Positions 1 through 11,537 of a stretch of DNA of 64,000 nucleotides are shown piece by piece; position 1 is the first letter of the stretch, and every line of letters begins with the position of its first letter. The DNA comes from Maratus speciosus (taxonomy: Eukaryota; Arthropoda; Arachnida; Araneae; Salticidae). The stretch is taken from the NCBI GenBank assembly GCA_963932465.1, contig OZ010793.1, positions 367,874,459 to 367,938,458 on the forward strand, written 5' to 3'. Both the position numbers and the translations under genes were made by a program. The notes beneath the pieces were generated by a model. It searched no databases and was not told the DNA's origin. It was given only the letters and a program-made list of their open reading frames with translations.

Positions 1-498
1 AATAGTTTGTAATTTTTATGCTATCTATAATAAATAATATATTTATAAGGAAGAACTTATGGGAATATATCTTAATTATAATAATTTTATATTAGTTCTC
101 TTTAGGCCCCATTCTCCACACGCATACACTAACAAGTAAAAGTACTTATAGTCTGTGAGGGCGAATTTCGATTTTTAAAGCTCCCTCTATTCGTCTCATT
201 GAGCTAAGTAATTTGTTACCTCGCTTATCAGCTATTGAGTCTTAATAATGACAAGGGGTCGGGTCAAAATTCAAAATTTACATAATGCGAGCTCCCGAAA
301 ATAAAACAGTAGCAGAAAGTCCCTTCACATGCAACCGTACGCACAGACGTTCCGTAAGTTACGAAGTGACCGAAAAACTGACAAAAGAACTTACAATGTG
401 TGGTCCCATCATAATTCGGGAAAAAGTATTGATGGGAAGCACAAAACTAAACATTAGGCGAGGATATCATAACTTACGAAAACCTGCCTGTCAAGTAG
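1..498. other. AT-rich flank, no recognised gene
   Basis: AT-rich sequence up to an in-frame TAG at 496-498 that precedes the Penelope-like fragment. A 78-codon open frame at 285-521 resembles no family I know and probably is not a gene, although decayed upstream reverse transcriptase sequence could lie here. Confidence 0.5.
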
Positions 499-1353
499 CA
501 TACGTTTCTACAGGAAATTAATACAATAGACGAAAACATAAAATTCACTTTGGAAATAGAAAATAAAAAGACCTTACCGTATTTGGATGTTGAGTTAACG
601 AGAAATGAAGGAAAACTAGATAGAAATGTTTATAGAAAAATCAACAGGTCAAACCATACCATACCGTATAACAGCGTTTACCCTTTTGGATACAAGATAG
701 CAGCCTACAATTTTTATGTTAAGCGAGCTTTTGAAGTATGCACTGATAATTTTCTTGATAGTGAAATAAATAGAATTAAATACATCGCCAAAGAAAATGG
801 TTTCCCCCTTCATTTTATCAATAAACTGGTCTACGAAATGAAAAATAAAGTAAAGAAGAACAATCCAGTTAATAAACTTAAATTTTGTAATTTTTCCTAT
901 ATTCCTGGTTTATATGAGAAATTAAGATATGCAGTAAAAAAGTTCAATATCAATTTAGTAGCTAAAACAACAAATAAACTCAAAGACGTTATCCATAGCA
1001 AGATTGACCCTGTTCCTAATGAAGAGACCGCAGGCATTTACATTATTCCATTGTTAACGGAAGAACAAGAAGAAAAAGTTTATGTCGGAATGACGGGAAG
1101 AAAATTCAAAGATAGATTAAAAGAGCACATGAGTGACATTAAGTTTAATAGAGCCTCCACAGCGTTAGCAAGACTTAACTTGCAGCATAATTTAAATATC
1201 CGTTTTAATGAAGCAAGAATAATTATTCCTTCATCCCGTTATCATTTGTCGTTGATAAAAGAGTCCATTGAAATCTTAATATGGAATAATAAAGCTATTA
1301 ATGATAATATGTCATATAACATTCCAAATATATGGTTAAATCTTTTGAAATAG
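499..1353 (+). pseudogene. Penelope-like retroelement fragment: RT C-terminal part plus GIY-YIG endonuclease
   Basis: Penelope-like elements encode a reverse transcriptase followed by a GIY-YIG nuclease that nicks target DNA. The frame is open from just after the TAG at 496-498 to the stop ending at 1353. The first part matches the end of the Penelope RT (TLPYLDVEL, NVYRKINRSNHTIPY, then a Lys/Arg-rich helical region). Numbering residues from the TTG codon at 550, the nuclease has GIY at about 162-164, YVG at 178-180, GRKFKDRLKEH at 183-193 with the expected Arg and His, and a late Glu in KESIE near 238-241. The RT palm is absent, so this is a 5'-truncated copy. The GIY-to-YVG linker lacks the cysteine pair seen in the second Penelope fragment at 54 kb. 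Family assignment is firm; activity is not expected. Confidence 0.85.
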
Positions 1354-1408
1354 ATGTTGTTTTGGTTTGTAACGCTCAACTTTTTGTCCGTTTCACTTCA
1401 CCCCCCCT

Positions 1409-1480
1409 CCCCTCCATTTTTCGGAACTGTTTTGCTGTCTCCCCTCCATTTTTCGGAACTGTTTTGCTGTCTCCCCTCCA
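1409..1480. repeat. 32-bp tandem repeat, 2.25 copies
   Basis: Two identical 32-bp units (1409-1440, 1441-1472) beginning CCCCTCCATTTTTCGG are followed by eight bases of a third. They lie about 55 bp after the Penelope stop codon and may be part of that element's 3' tail (inference). Confidence 0.85.
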
Positions 1481-2277
1481 CTGTAAAGTTGACTTGCCCA
1501 GTTGTCCGACCGAGGATGAAAGTGCGTTAGAGACGTATCAGTTGTACTCAAAGCGGCCCAGAAGATCATCAAGGTTTTGATCGAAAGCGCTCGGCGCGTG
1601 TATTATATTTGTAAGCTCTTTTTAAGTTTTTAAAAAGTGTAATATGTGTTAACATCTTTTATATTGTGACATCTGTTGTATAAAAATGCACCTTTTAAGC
1701 AAGTTTTTTATTTTATTTCGATAGCATACGGATATTTTATCTGTAATTACAAATTCTTGTAATAACAGCAATAATATAACGTTATAGTAGTTATTGGCAA
1801 TGTATGGCACTGTAAAAACAATTAGTAAATTTAAATCGCTTTTATTACTTTGAAGCATCTGTTTTTCAATGAACGAAATTTTGAACTTTGACCCGGTCCC
1901 ACAACCTGATTTTTTTGGTGCTCCCAATTTTGGTGCGCAATTTTTGTTAAGTTGATAATTTAAATCTTTTACGACATTTTACTGATTATAATCAATATTT
2001 TGAACTTCAGGAGTAGAACAAGATTAAAACAAAAAATATTTATCTAAATATTAGATTTTTAAAATTTGTTTTATTTTTAATCTTATTTTACTGTAAAAGT
2101 TAAAAATATTGATTATAATCAATACAATTTCGAAACATTTAAAATATAAGCTTTACAAATATTGCACATCAAATTTGTGGACACTAAAATCGTAGGGGGG
2201 CGGGCACGGCCCAGTATGCCCATCCTTTAATCAAGAAGTTCTTTTGCAAAAAATGCAACCCTGCATTATTGTTATCT
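1481..2277. other. no recognised feature
   Basis: AT-rich sequence with short G and C runs near 2195-2210. I see no coding homology and no clear inverted repeat. Confidence 0.4.
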
Positions 2278-2440
2278 CAGTTGAGATGTCCGGTATTCGG
2301 GAGTATCCATTGTGGAGGTTAATGGACATTCCCGAATAGCTATTCTGAAACATCTATTTAGCGAATACTTTTTTAATCCGCATGGCATACATATTTGTAT
2401 ATTTTTACCTCACAAAAGCAGACATCTCCGATTATCGGAC
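2278..2440. repeat. degraded pogo-like ends with small hairpin
   Basis: An imperfect hairpin (arms 2294-2310 and 2322-2338, 15 of 17 paired) sits beside CAGTTGAGATGTCCGG at 2278. A second pogo-like terminus starting CAGACATCTCCGATTATCGG lies near 2417. This looks like the debris of one or two Tigger/pogo MITEs; boundaries are uncertain. Confidence 0.4.
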
Positions 2441-2647
2441 AAATTCAGCGGCAAGGGCTATTGAGGGCTTTTAAAGTACATGGATAAATATATAAATTTC
2501 TTATAATCTTGTCCTACTCTACTTCACATAATTTAAAAATAGATTTTTTAAAAAATTATATTGCCACATCGGCAATTTTACATATATATCAGATGATAAT
2601 CACAACAGCTATTTAAATATGAATAAATAAATAAATATTCTACTTTA

Positions 2648-2867
2648 CCCTTTGCACTCGAGGGCTCCGGAGCGGAGCCATTTAAAATTTGTCTTCAAAC
2701 TCGAGGGCTCCGCTACGGAGACAATGCAAATAATTTTGTGATACCTGTCTAGAAAAGCCAAGATTACATGGTATCACAAAATTATTTGCGTTGTCTCCGT
2801 AGCGGAGACCTCGAGTTTGAAGACAAATTTTAAATGGCTCCGCTCCGGAGCCCTCGAGTGCAAAGGG
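2648..2867. mobile_element. palindromic MITE, 98-bp arms, TTA flanks
   Basis: The left arm 2648-2745 and right arm 2770-2867 are near-perfect reverse complements around a 24-nt spacer. Termini are CCCTTTGCACTCGAGGGC, flanked on both sides by TTA (2645-2647, 2868-2870). Each arm contains smaller GC-rich palindromes such as GGCTCCGGAGCGGAGCC. There is no coding capacity. A 3-bp TTA duplication would suit a PIF/Harbinger-type element; that classification is inference. Confidence 0.8.
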
Positions 2868-2870
2868 TTA

Positions 2871-3502
2871 ATATTGGGAAAATAATTACTTCGGTATTTT
2901 GTTTATTTATATTTTGTGTTTTTTAATCTTCTCCTACTCTAAAAGTTCAAAACTTTCATTATAATCAGTGCAAGATTTAAGGTATCAACTTTACGAAAAT
3001 TTCATACAAAATCCCCCTCCCCCCTCCCGAAAAAAAAATAAAAATCCTTATAATTTAAAAATTAGATTTTTAAAAAATTTATATTGCCACATGGGCTTAT
3101 TGTTATCATTCCTATGAGCTACTAAACAAGACATCTTTAAAACCAAAAAAAAAAAAAAAAGTTAGCACATGATATCACTATGATACAAACTTGCGATGCT
3201 TATCAGTAAAGTCTAATTGGAAAATGACCTTCGAATCCACACATGCAGCGAAATCTAAATAAACAAATGATTTCCTTTTTCCTGACTGGCTTACTTCTAT
3301 GTTTCCAATTCAAAAGTTTTCACACATTAAAGGATTTAATAGCTTTAGAAATATATCTAAGAAATACTTGAGATAAACATTCATTTTCAATTATATATAA
3401 ATTTCATGAAAAGCAATTGATTTTCTTTTCCAAAAGCGAAAGTTTATAAATATATTTTTTAATTTCAGCTGAATATTGTTCAATGGAAAAAAAAAAGGCA
3501 AT
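2871..3502. other. no recognised gene
   Basis: AT-rich sequence with a C-rich run near 3012-3028 and an A17 homopolymer near 3146. Nothing coding was recognised. Confidence 0.4.
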
Positions 3503-3548
3503 CCCGAAAATCCCGGAATTTTCCAGTAAAAATTCCGGGATTTTCGGG
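3503..3548. repeat. perfect 20-bp hairpin
   Basis: Arms 3503-3522 and 3529-3548 (CCCGAAAATCCCGGAATTTT and its exact complement) are separated by six bases. Both carry the core CCCGGAATTTT, so further internal pairing is possible. It may be a terminus of an unrecognised repeat. Confidence 0.75.
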
Positions 3549-3789
3549 GTCAAAATTAAAGCGGGATCCCGGGATCTCAATCCGGATCCATTGAAACTAA
3601 GAACTGCCATATTGAAAACAAAACAAAACAAGAGAATGAACTTAACTTTTAAATATGTCTGTTTTAGGTAGCTTTCATTACAAAAAGCTACCTATTGCAG
3701 CCGTTCGGAGGAAAGCGATTTCAAAAAATTTTGGTATATTTTCATCGATCATGACCCCCAGACCCCGAAATCACCCTCCGTTCAAAAGT

Positions 3790-3790
<1 letters not shown>

Positions 3791-3855
<65 letters not shown>

Positions 3856-3872
3856 ATATATATATATATATC
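3791..3872. repeat. (TA)n microsatellite
   Basis: About 30 TA dinucleotides, interrupted once by CCA, directly precede the satellite array. Confidence 0.95.
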
Positions 3873-3905
3873 TGACCTTTGTCATACTGTAACTCTCGAA
3901 TTTAT

Positions 3906-5545
3906 GAACCGATTTGGATGTAATTCGGTATGTACATAGTACATACCAATGTCTCGACCGAGTTCGTTGGCCAGCTTCATCCGCCATTTTGTTTCAAAAT
4001 GGCGGCCATTTAAAATTTTCTTAAAAATTTTAAATTTGAAATGTGGTACCAAAGAATTGAAAATGGAAAAATATTTTTTTCTTATGTATTTGACCTTTAT
4101 ACAAAGATTTCGGAGCAGTTTTTGTTTCGTCTATATCTTAAAAAATGGCTGAGTTATAGCATTTTGAATTTCTAGCGTGGCTGACATTTTGAAAAGTCCT
4201 GAATTTTGTCACGCGATAAAAGGCGTATTTATGAACCGATTTGGATGTAACTTCGTTTGTACATAGTACATACCAATGTCTCGACCGAGTTCGTTGGCCA
4301 GCTTCATCCGCCATCTTGTTTAAAAATGGCAGCCATTTAAATTTTTAAGAAAAATTTAAATTTGAAATGTGGTACCAAAAAATTGAAAATTGAAAAAATA
4401 TATTACCTTTATATATTTGACCTTGATACAAAGATTCGAGAGCAGTTTTTGTTTCGTCTATATCTCAAAAAATGGCTGAGTTATAGCATTTTGAATTTCT
4501 AGCGTGGCTGACATTTTGAAACGTCCTGAATTTTGTCACGCGATAAAAGGCGTATTTATGAACCGATTTGGATGTAACTTCGTTTGTACATAGTTCATAC
4601 CAATGTCTCGACCGAGTTCGTTGGCCAGCTTCATCCGCCATCTTGTTTAAAAATGGCAGCCATTTAAATTTTTAAGAAAAATTTAAATTTGAAATGTGGT
4701 ACCAAAAAATTGAAAATTGAAAAAAAATATTTTTTTTTATATATTTGACCTTGATACAAAGATTCGAGAGCAGTTTTTGTTTCGTCTATATCTCAAAAAA
4801 TGGCTGAGTTATAGCATTTTGAATTTCTATTGTGGCTGACATTTTGAAACGTCCTGATATTTGTCACGTGATAACAGGCGTATTTATGAACCGATTTGGA
4901 TGTACTTTGGTGTGTACATAGTACATACAAATATCTCGACCGAGTTCGTTGGCCAGCTTCATCCGCCATCTTGTTTCAAAATGGCGGCCATTTAAAAAAA
5001 TTTAAAAAATTTAAAATTTAAAATGAGATACCAAAATATTAGAAAATGAAAAAGATTTTTTTTTGTATGTGTTTGACCTTAATACAAAGATCACGGAACA
5101 GTTTTTGTTTCGTCTATATCTAAAAAAATGGCTGAGTTATAGCGTTTTGAATTTCTATTGTGGCTGACATTTTAAAACGACCTGATTTTTGTCACGCGAT
5201 AACAAGCGTATTTATGAACCGATTTGGATGTTACTTGGTCTGTACATAGTACATACCAATGTCTCGACCGAGTTCGTTGGCCAGCTTTATTCGCCATCTT
5301 GTTTCAAAAGGGTTGCCATTTAAAAAAAATTAAATTTAAAATTAAAAATGAGGTATTAAAAAATTGGAAAATGAAAAAGATTTTTTTATGTGTTTGGCCT
5401 TGATACAAAGATTCCGGAGCAGATTTTGTTTCTGAAAATTTGTTCTTTTGTTTATATCTTAAAAAATGGTTGAATTATAGCACTTTGAATTTCTAGTATG
5501 GCTAACATTTTGAAACGATCTTGTATTTGTCACGCGATAACACAC
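3906..5545. repeat. tandem satellite, five ~327-bp units
   Basis: Units start with GAACCGATTTGGATG at 3906, 4233, 4560, 4888 and 5216, giving spacings of 327, 327, 328 and 328 bp. Every unit holds GTTCGTTGGCCAGCTT, a CGCCATCTTG-like box, a run of A/T, and GGCTGAGTTATAGC. The second and third units are most alike; the last is most diverged and fades out near 5545. No unit has an open frame worth calling. Confidence 0.95.
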
Positions 5546-6650
5546 GTATTCGCCTATTTCCATGTGAGAAAGCATGTGGATAGTATACATCAACATCTCA
5601 GCCAAATATAAGTTACTTTAAATAAAAGCAGCTTGGATAAAGCTGACTAATTTCGTTAAATTCTCATTCATAATGATTTAGTATTGATAAAAATTAGTAT
5701 TGAATCTCCTATATTCGGTTTCCACTAAATTGAGCTTCGTGTGTTTGAATAATATAAGTTGGCTTTTTTAAAATAAGGTATTTGAAAGCTACCTCTTCCT
5801 CCCGGCACTGGCCGGAAGGACTTTTTTAGTGATGTTATTACTTTAAATTTGAGAAAAAAGATGAGAATAAATAATACATAATTTGTAATAAAAGACAACG
5901 TCATAAATTTATAAATATATACTTCTAGAATTAGTGTCTTTTTTGCAAAAAGATTCAAAACGAATTAAATTTCATGTAAGATTTTGTTTAGTACAATAAA
6001 TAAAATCATAAAAGACACTAATTTTAGTACTATAAAGAAATTATAACACTTACTTCAATCGCTGTTTGCAAGAGGTAATAAATATTCCTCGATTTGAAAT
6101 TTTAAAAACTACCACAACCACAGTGAGGAAGAAAGATTTTCATCAGTTTAAAAGGTAATCCCATAATACATCCGACTAGCCATATTTAAAGAATGAGATG
6201 TTTCATCCTCAAAACAGGGCCCGCCAGACAAAAGTTTCTTTTTTTTTGCCAGCTTCGACAGAACGAAGATGAATAACACAATATTATTGATATAAATTAA
6301 TACGAGTTAACACTAAGCCCATTGCACACGCTTTGTAGAATTTCCGGGTGTAATCTTCAACCGTCGTCTACTTCTGTTCTGTGTCTATCCCGCCCTTATA
6401 TCGACGACAGCTTCTAAGAGACATTTGATGTCGAGCACACACGTCAGATGTATGTATTCAATAAATAAATAATCCAAGTTAATACGAATTAAAATCGCAG
6501 TACTTCACTTTTCGCAAAAAACGAATTAAAATACACGCGTACATAAAAACAAACTTTGTTTGAATTACAACGTATACCACTTCGAACGAAGACATCTAAA
6601 ACACATGCGCAACTGGGAGTGCTAGTGCCCCCGTGTGGTTATTGCGTCGG
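5546..6650. other. no recognised gene
   Basis: AT-rich sequence with no coding homology. A short GC-rich patch (CCTCCCGGCACTGGCCGG, near 5797) stands out but has no interpretation. Confidence 0.4.
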
Positions 6651-6654
6651 AAGA

Positions 6655-6890
6655 ATCAAAACGTCTTAAATTAAGACACGTTTAAAGCAATGAAGTGCCT
6701 TAAAATAAGACGTTTGCGGATATTTTAGACATTATTCTCAGTTCGTTTACACCATGGTCATAGTAAGACACTTATGTATCTTAAATTAAGACATCTATAA
6801 TGTCTGAATTTTCAGATTAAGACACTTAAGTGTCTAAATTTCTTTTTCAGTCACATATGTGTCTAAATTTAAGACGCTTCTATTTGCAGT
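6655..6890. repeat. cluster of degenerate TTAAGACACTTAAGTGTCT-like motifs
   Basis: At least six imperfect copies, in both orientations, of TTAAGACA or its complement TGTCTTAA occur here, including a palindrome AGACACTTAAGTGTCT near 6819. The cluster resembles the interior of a decayed inverted-repeat element. Confidence 0.5.
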
Positions 6891-7515
6891 GTAAGTGTGT
6901 CTCGGGCCGTATATAAAAGATCACTGGGCCGCAGTTTGAGTACTGCTGATTTAAAAGATCAGAGATTACTCAAGCGATCTGAGTGGCATCCTCAGTATTC
7001 AAAATTCTCTATACTAAAAAAGAAAAAAAAAACATTCATAGTGAGTTACACATATGTAACCATCTTTGTTGTCAACTTCCCCTTAAGCAGTCAAACTATG
7101 CATAAAACTTAACAAATCTCATAAATATCTGCAGTACCTTTCAAGCTAGCGGGATTCCCAAAATTTTAATACGGGTATTTTTATTTCCTCGCGTCAGATT
7201 CATAAAATGTTTAGAGGTACGTGTAACCCAAGAATTCCCCCAGAAAAAAAAAAAAAAAAAAAAAAATTCCTTGATTATGAAACACATCACAGATTTAATT
7301 TTGAAGAATGGTCCTGAACTCTTTAATCTGCTCATTCGATATAATTGAAATGTATTTCAATTAAAATTTGCTAAGTAAACATATGTTTCTAATGATGTAT
7401 AAAGCATTAACCCCTTCACGGTCGCTTAATATTTGGAAAAACTATCAAAAAAGTACCTATTTATTTTATTACAGAAATTGAATAATTATAAGGTTTCTAA
7501 ATAAAATATGCAATT

Positions 7516-7517
<2 letters not shown>

Positions 7518-7568
<51 letters not shown>
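7518..7568. repeat. T51 homopolymer
   Basis: An uninterrupted run of 51 T. It could be the poly(A) tail of a minus-strand retroposed copy, but no source sequence is recognised beside it. Confidence 0.9.
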
Positions 7569-7571
<3 letters not shown>

Positions 7572-7780
7572 GCGAAAAAAAAGATATTATAGAACAAATT
7601 CATATTTGTAGAAAAGCCATCATGCGAGAATTCTGTGTCTTAATGTTTGTTTTTCACCGTACAAATTAATGCGAATAAAACCTTTATTTTTCACATCTTA
7701 GATCTTTATTTATCATCATCACACATATTTTTACAAATAATATTTGAAATAATATATATACATTAAATTCTGATTATTAA

Positions 7781-8009
7781 CCCTTTCATTCCCATGGTAG
7801 AATACGTTCTAGAAATTACGTAGTTCAGAGAATCCAAATTTACACCAAAAAATTTCTATGTTAAATTTCGCTTTATTTAAATACGGAATGGTCTGTTATT
7901 AAATAGACCAAATATTGCTATTTTAATTTTCTGGTATGAACTTGGAACATCCGAATTAAAAAATCCACTAACATCATGATGCCGTTTGGACTCACTGGGA
8001 GTGAAAGGG
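7781..8009. mobile_element. TTAA-flanked piggyBac-type MITE (inner)
   Basis: 229 bp bounded by TTAA (7777-7780, 8010-8013). The ends CCCTTTCATTCCCA and the complement of TGGGAGTGAAAGGG differ at one position. It is nested in the outer TTAA element. Confidence 0.8.
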
Positions 8010-8211
8010 TTAATAATTTTTTGAGTGTTACATATTTCGAAACATGCAATACAAAGTCCAACATTACAAGCAGCGCAAAAGTCAAACCCAAACGGCAATA
8101 TTCAAAGACTTCACACCGAAATGCCAGTTAAATTTTTCTGGTTTCAGAAGTTTTTTACAGCAATAAATCTCCAGCCCGGAAATATGACGGGAGCGAGAAT
8201 TAAGGGGTTAA

Positions 8212-8631
8212 ACACTCTTCAAACAAAAATGAGATATCATCAAAAATTACATTAAAACTTAGAATGAAAATTTTTTTGACTGTATAGGGAGGGGAAATGT
8301 GCGGTGGAAAATTCAATGCTGACCTATACAATTTACTTTTGCTTAAAATCTTGGATGAATCTTCATGAATCATTTCCAATTAAGTTGTGTCCTAAACCCC
8401 ATCCATATTCATCTATCATCTAATGTTTAAAATGAAGCTTCAAAATGTCAAATCAGATTGCACTCTATCTACATCTAGTTATATGTCATATTGTATTATG
8501 TCATGTCTTTTAAATTTCGCTCCAGGTAATAATATCTTAAAACCTATGCACGTGAAATATAAGAAATTCATTATATGAATATATATTTATTTATTTAAGG
8601 AGGGGGATGAAAACAGTTTTTCAAAATAAAC
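8212..8631. other. no recognised feature
   Basis: AT-rich spacer between the TTAA nest and the pogo-like element. Nothing was recognised. Confidence 0.4.
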
Positions 8632-9321
8632 TACCGTAAAACGGGGTGAATAGGAACAGTGGGGTGAACAGGAACGAAACTTACCAGTCATACAAATAAA
8701 TTCAAAATAAATATACGTGGGAATATTTTTAGTTGTCAATTTTTTTAAGAAGGTAATATCATGAAGTGCTGGGAAATTCAGTTTTGTCATGTTGGCACCA
8801 CTACTGTGTTATGAAAAAAAATTCCAAGTGGATCCTCGAAAACCTCCTATTTTCAACATCTGCAAAATTTTGTATGTAACTACAAACTTTTTCGTATTCC
8901 AAACCTAAGAGTAGCGTTTTTTTATTAGGGATAGACCTATAAACGATATCCTGTATTAGATTTTATGTATTTCTGAAACTACATAGTGATAAAGTGGAAA
9001 ATTTCTTATACCATCATAGGTTTAAGATTTACGGGGTGAATCGGAACACACTTTTGTTGTCTCTTCCATACCCCTTTAAGATCCGATGTATTTATAAACA
9101 AATCTAGTCATGCCTTTAGAAAGTAAAATATGCGCTGCAATCACTACCTGTTGATAAAATATTATACTTTACTCCATCTGCAAACCAGAACTATCGTTCA
9201 ATTCGAGTTTTTATTACATACGACTGAGAAGCAAACATTTAAATGAATGTCTAACCTGCACAATCGTGCGGGTTGGGTCTTAACGGGATACTGTAATACT
9301 TTCATGTCATATCGTATTTAA

Positions 9322-9619
9322 CCTTTAACTGATGTTACCGGTCTCTCAGACCGCGACTTTTTTCAATTTTTATAGTTTAACTTGCAATTTTCAGTTTAAC
9401 TACAATCACTACCGAAATTTTGTTCCGTTTGGAACATTAGTACTATCGCCAGAGACTTTTGAATAGGTGAATTTTAATTATAAGAGTCCTGTACAAAAAG
9501 TTTAGTACAAAAACACCATCTTATGAGTTAATCGCGTCTTTTATTCATCTTTCGATGGAGTGGTCTCACAGACCGCTTCACACTAGTTATGTGACAATTT
9601 CTGTGACATCAGTTAAAGG
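9322..9619. mobile_element. TTAA MITE, family B
   Basis: 298 bp between TTAA copies 9318-9321 and 9620-9623. The 14-bp ends CCTTTAACTGATGT are exact inverted copies. Subterminal GGTCTCTCAGACCGC and GGTCTCACAGACCGC repeats lie near each end. A second full copy is at 58156-58448 and an interrupted one at 41440-43446. Confidence 0.9.
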
Positions 9620-9662
9620 TTAACAATATTTTGTTTGTTCCAGTTACTTGAAGAGTTTAAAG

Positions 9663-9878
9663 ATGCCAAGAAATTACTTAGCTGAACGAAAAACACCAAA
9701 CCCCAAACCAAGAGATATGGAACAGGCTGTAGAAGAATTAAAAAACTCCAAATCCCTAAGGAAAGTTGCAGAGAAATATTCTCTGTCAACCACAACATTA
9801 CACAGACATCTCAAAATGGGAAACCAATTAAAAAAGACAGGAGAGCAAACAGCACTAAGTGCTGAGGAAGAGATGTGA
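9663..9878 (+). pseudogene. pogo-type transposase, N-terminal HTH-psq domain
   Basis: The first ATG is 9663 (MPRNYLAERKT). Residues ~15-60 form a pipsqueak-type helix-turn-helix: DMEQAVEELKNSKSLRKVAE, then YSLSTTTLHRHLKMG, followed by TALSAEEE. In pogo/Tigger-like transposases this domain binds the terminal repeats and is followed by a DDE nuclease. Here the frame stops at TGA 9876-9878, immediately after the binding domain. Another frame just downstream (YPEEDGYVGKFYKR) resembles the family's C-terminal region, so the DDE core appears deleted at about 9875. Confidence 0.8.
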
Positions 9879-9938
9879 CCAAAGTCCTGTACCCAGAAGA
9901 GGATGGTTATGTGGGGAAATTTTACAAAAGGGTCCCTA

Positions 9939-11375
9939 GTCCAGGCAATACGGGATTTTACCTGGCAGAATTAATGGTAGTTCTGGAAATTGGCTTACTT
10001 TATGTTTTTTTTTGGTCGCTGAATCCGAATTTGTAACTTCCCCAAAATTTCCCCCGGCAACAACCCCCCCCCCCCCCAAATTTTGGTAAAATGCCCCCAA
10101 AAAGGTTTTTATTAAAAAAATCCATTTTTTTATTGTTTTAGGGGAAATGTATTCAGAAATTCAGAAAGTAGACAAAATTTGCAACAAATTAGATATATGA
10201 CATTATGACGTAGGATGAAGGGGGAGGGGGATCTGCCTCGGAACATGCGCCGCGGTGCTGCGTGGACTAAGATGCGCAATTCCACTTAACCACTCACATC
10301 GTTTACATTTGTCCTCCCATCTCCCCTCCGAACTTTCCCTATAAGGTTTACTTTAAATTTTTTGGGTCGCTGAATCCGAATTTTTAACTTCCCCCAAAAA
10401 TTTCGCCCCCCTCGCAACCCCCCCCCAAAAAAATAGTTGTTTTGAAATCAATTTTGTTATTGTTTTAGGGGAAAAGTATGCAGAAATTCAGAAAGTACAT
10501 AAAATTTGCAACAAATAGGATATATGACATTACGATGTAGGATGAACGGGTAGGGAGAGGGCTGCGGCTGCCTCGGAACATACACTGCGGTGCTATGTGC
10601 ACTAAGTTATGCAAGTCCAGGCAATAGGAGATTTTACCTGGCCAAATTAATGCTAGTTCTGGATTTAGACTCACTTTATGTTTTTTGGGTCGCCGAATCC
10701 GAATTTGTAATTTCCCACCAAAATTTCCCCGGCAAACCTCCAAAACATTTGGTTTTTCAGAACAGCGCGCTGGGAATGTTCCGAGGCAGCCCCCCTCTCC
10801 CCGTTTATCCTAAGTCATAATGTCATACATCCTATTTGTTGCAAATTTTGTCTACTTTCTGAATTTCTACATACTTTTCCCCTAAACTTGATTTAAAAAC
10901 AACTGTTTTTTGGGGGAAGTTAAAAATTCGGATTCAGCGACCCAAAAAACTTAAAGTAAACCTTATAGGGAAAGTTCGGAGGGGAGATGGGAGGACGAAT
11001 GTAATCGATGTGAGTGGTTAAGGGGAATTGCGCCACTTAGTCCACGTTGCACCGCGGCGCATGTTTCGAGGCACATCCCCCCTCCTCCTTCATCCTACAT
11101 CATAATGTCATATATCTAATTTGTTGCAAATTTTGTCTACTTTCTGAATTTCTAGATACGTTTACCCTAAAACAATAAAAAATTTGATTTTTTAATAAAA
11201 ACCTTTTTTTGGGGGGGGGGGCATTTTACCAAAATTTGGGGGGTTGCCGGGGGAAATTTTGGTGGGAAGTTAAAAATTCGGATTCAGCGACCCAAAAAAC
11301 ATATAGTAAGCCTTTTTACAGAACTACCATGAATTTTGCAAGGTAGAGCCCCTATACGGTCTCTATTGCCTGGAC
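9939..11375. mobile_element. complex foldback element with GTCCAGGCAATA ends
   Basis: The ends GTCCAGGCAATA (9939) and TATTGCCTGGAC (to 11375) are exact inverted copies flanked by TA (9937-9938, 11376-11377). Long internal stretches recur in inverted order, including four copies of a CTGAATCCGAATTT block and several of TTGCAACAAATTAGATATAT. A further direct copy of the terminus lies at ~10615, so this is probably a tandem or composite copy. C-rich and G-rich runs sit in the arms. It interrupts the C-terminal part of the pogo transposase. Confidence 0.7.
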
Positions 11376-11387
11376 TACCCCCATACC

Positions 11388-11537
11388 TGGAGATTTCAAG
11401 AAACGGTGGAAGAGGGGGCAGCATTTCTTCCAGAAGATGTCATAAAGAAACTTCAGCTAAAGGACAACATTCAAACATCTACTCGTTTTAAGGATATAAC
11501 TTTTGTGAACGACATAAGTGAATTGAATGTGTATTAA
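11388..11537 (+). pseudogene. pogo-type transposase, C-terminal tail
   Basis: Fifty codons ending TAA at 11535-11537, beginning WRFQETVEEG and containing FLPEDVIKKLQLKD. The pattern fits the conserved tail of pogo/psq transposases (acidic stretch, then a lysine-rich DI-KL segment). It lies after the foldback insertion and on the same strand as the N-terminal domain, consistent with one original gene. It is an orphan fragment without a start. Confidence 0.6.

Larger units (their letters stand above)
7411..8207. mobile_element. TTAA-flanked non-autonomous element (outer)
   Basis: TTAA lies at 7407-7410 and 8208-8211. Termini CCCCTTCACGGTCGC (left) and the complement of GCGAGAATTAAGGGG (right) match at 11 of 15 positions. 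TTAA duplication with CCC-type ends is typical of piggyBac-like elements. It contains a second TTAA MITE and a T51 tract. There is no transposase frame. Confidence 0.55.

Noticed and set aside
3906..5545. CRISPR-like array
   Set aside because: The units are long, contiguous tandem repeats without unique spacers, and the sequence is eukaryotic in character.
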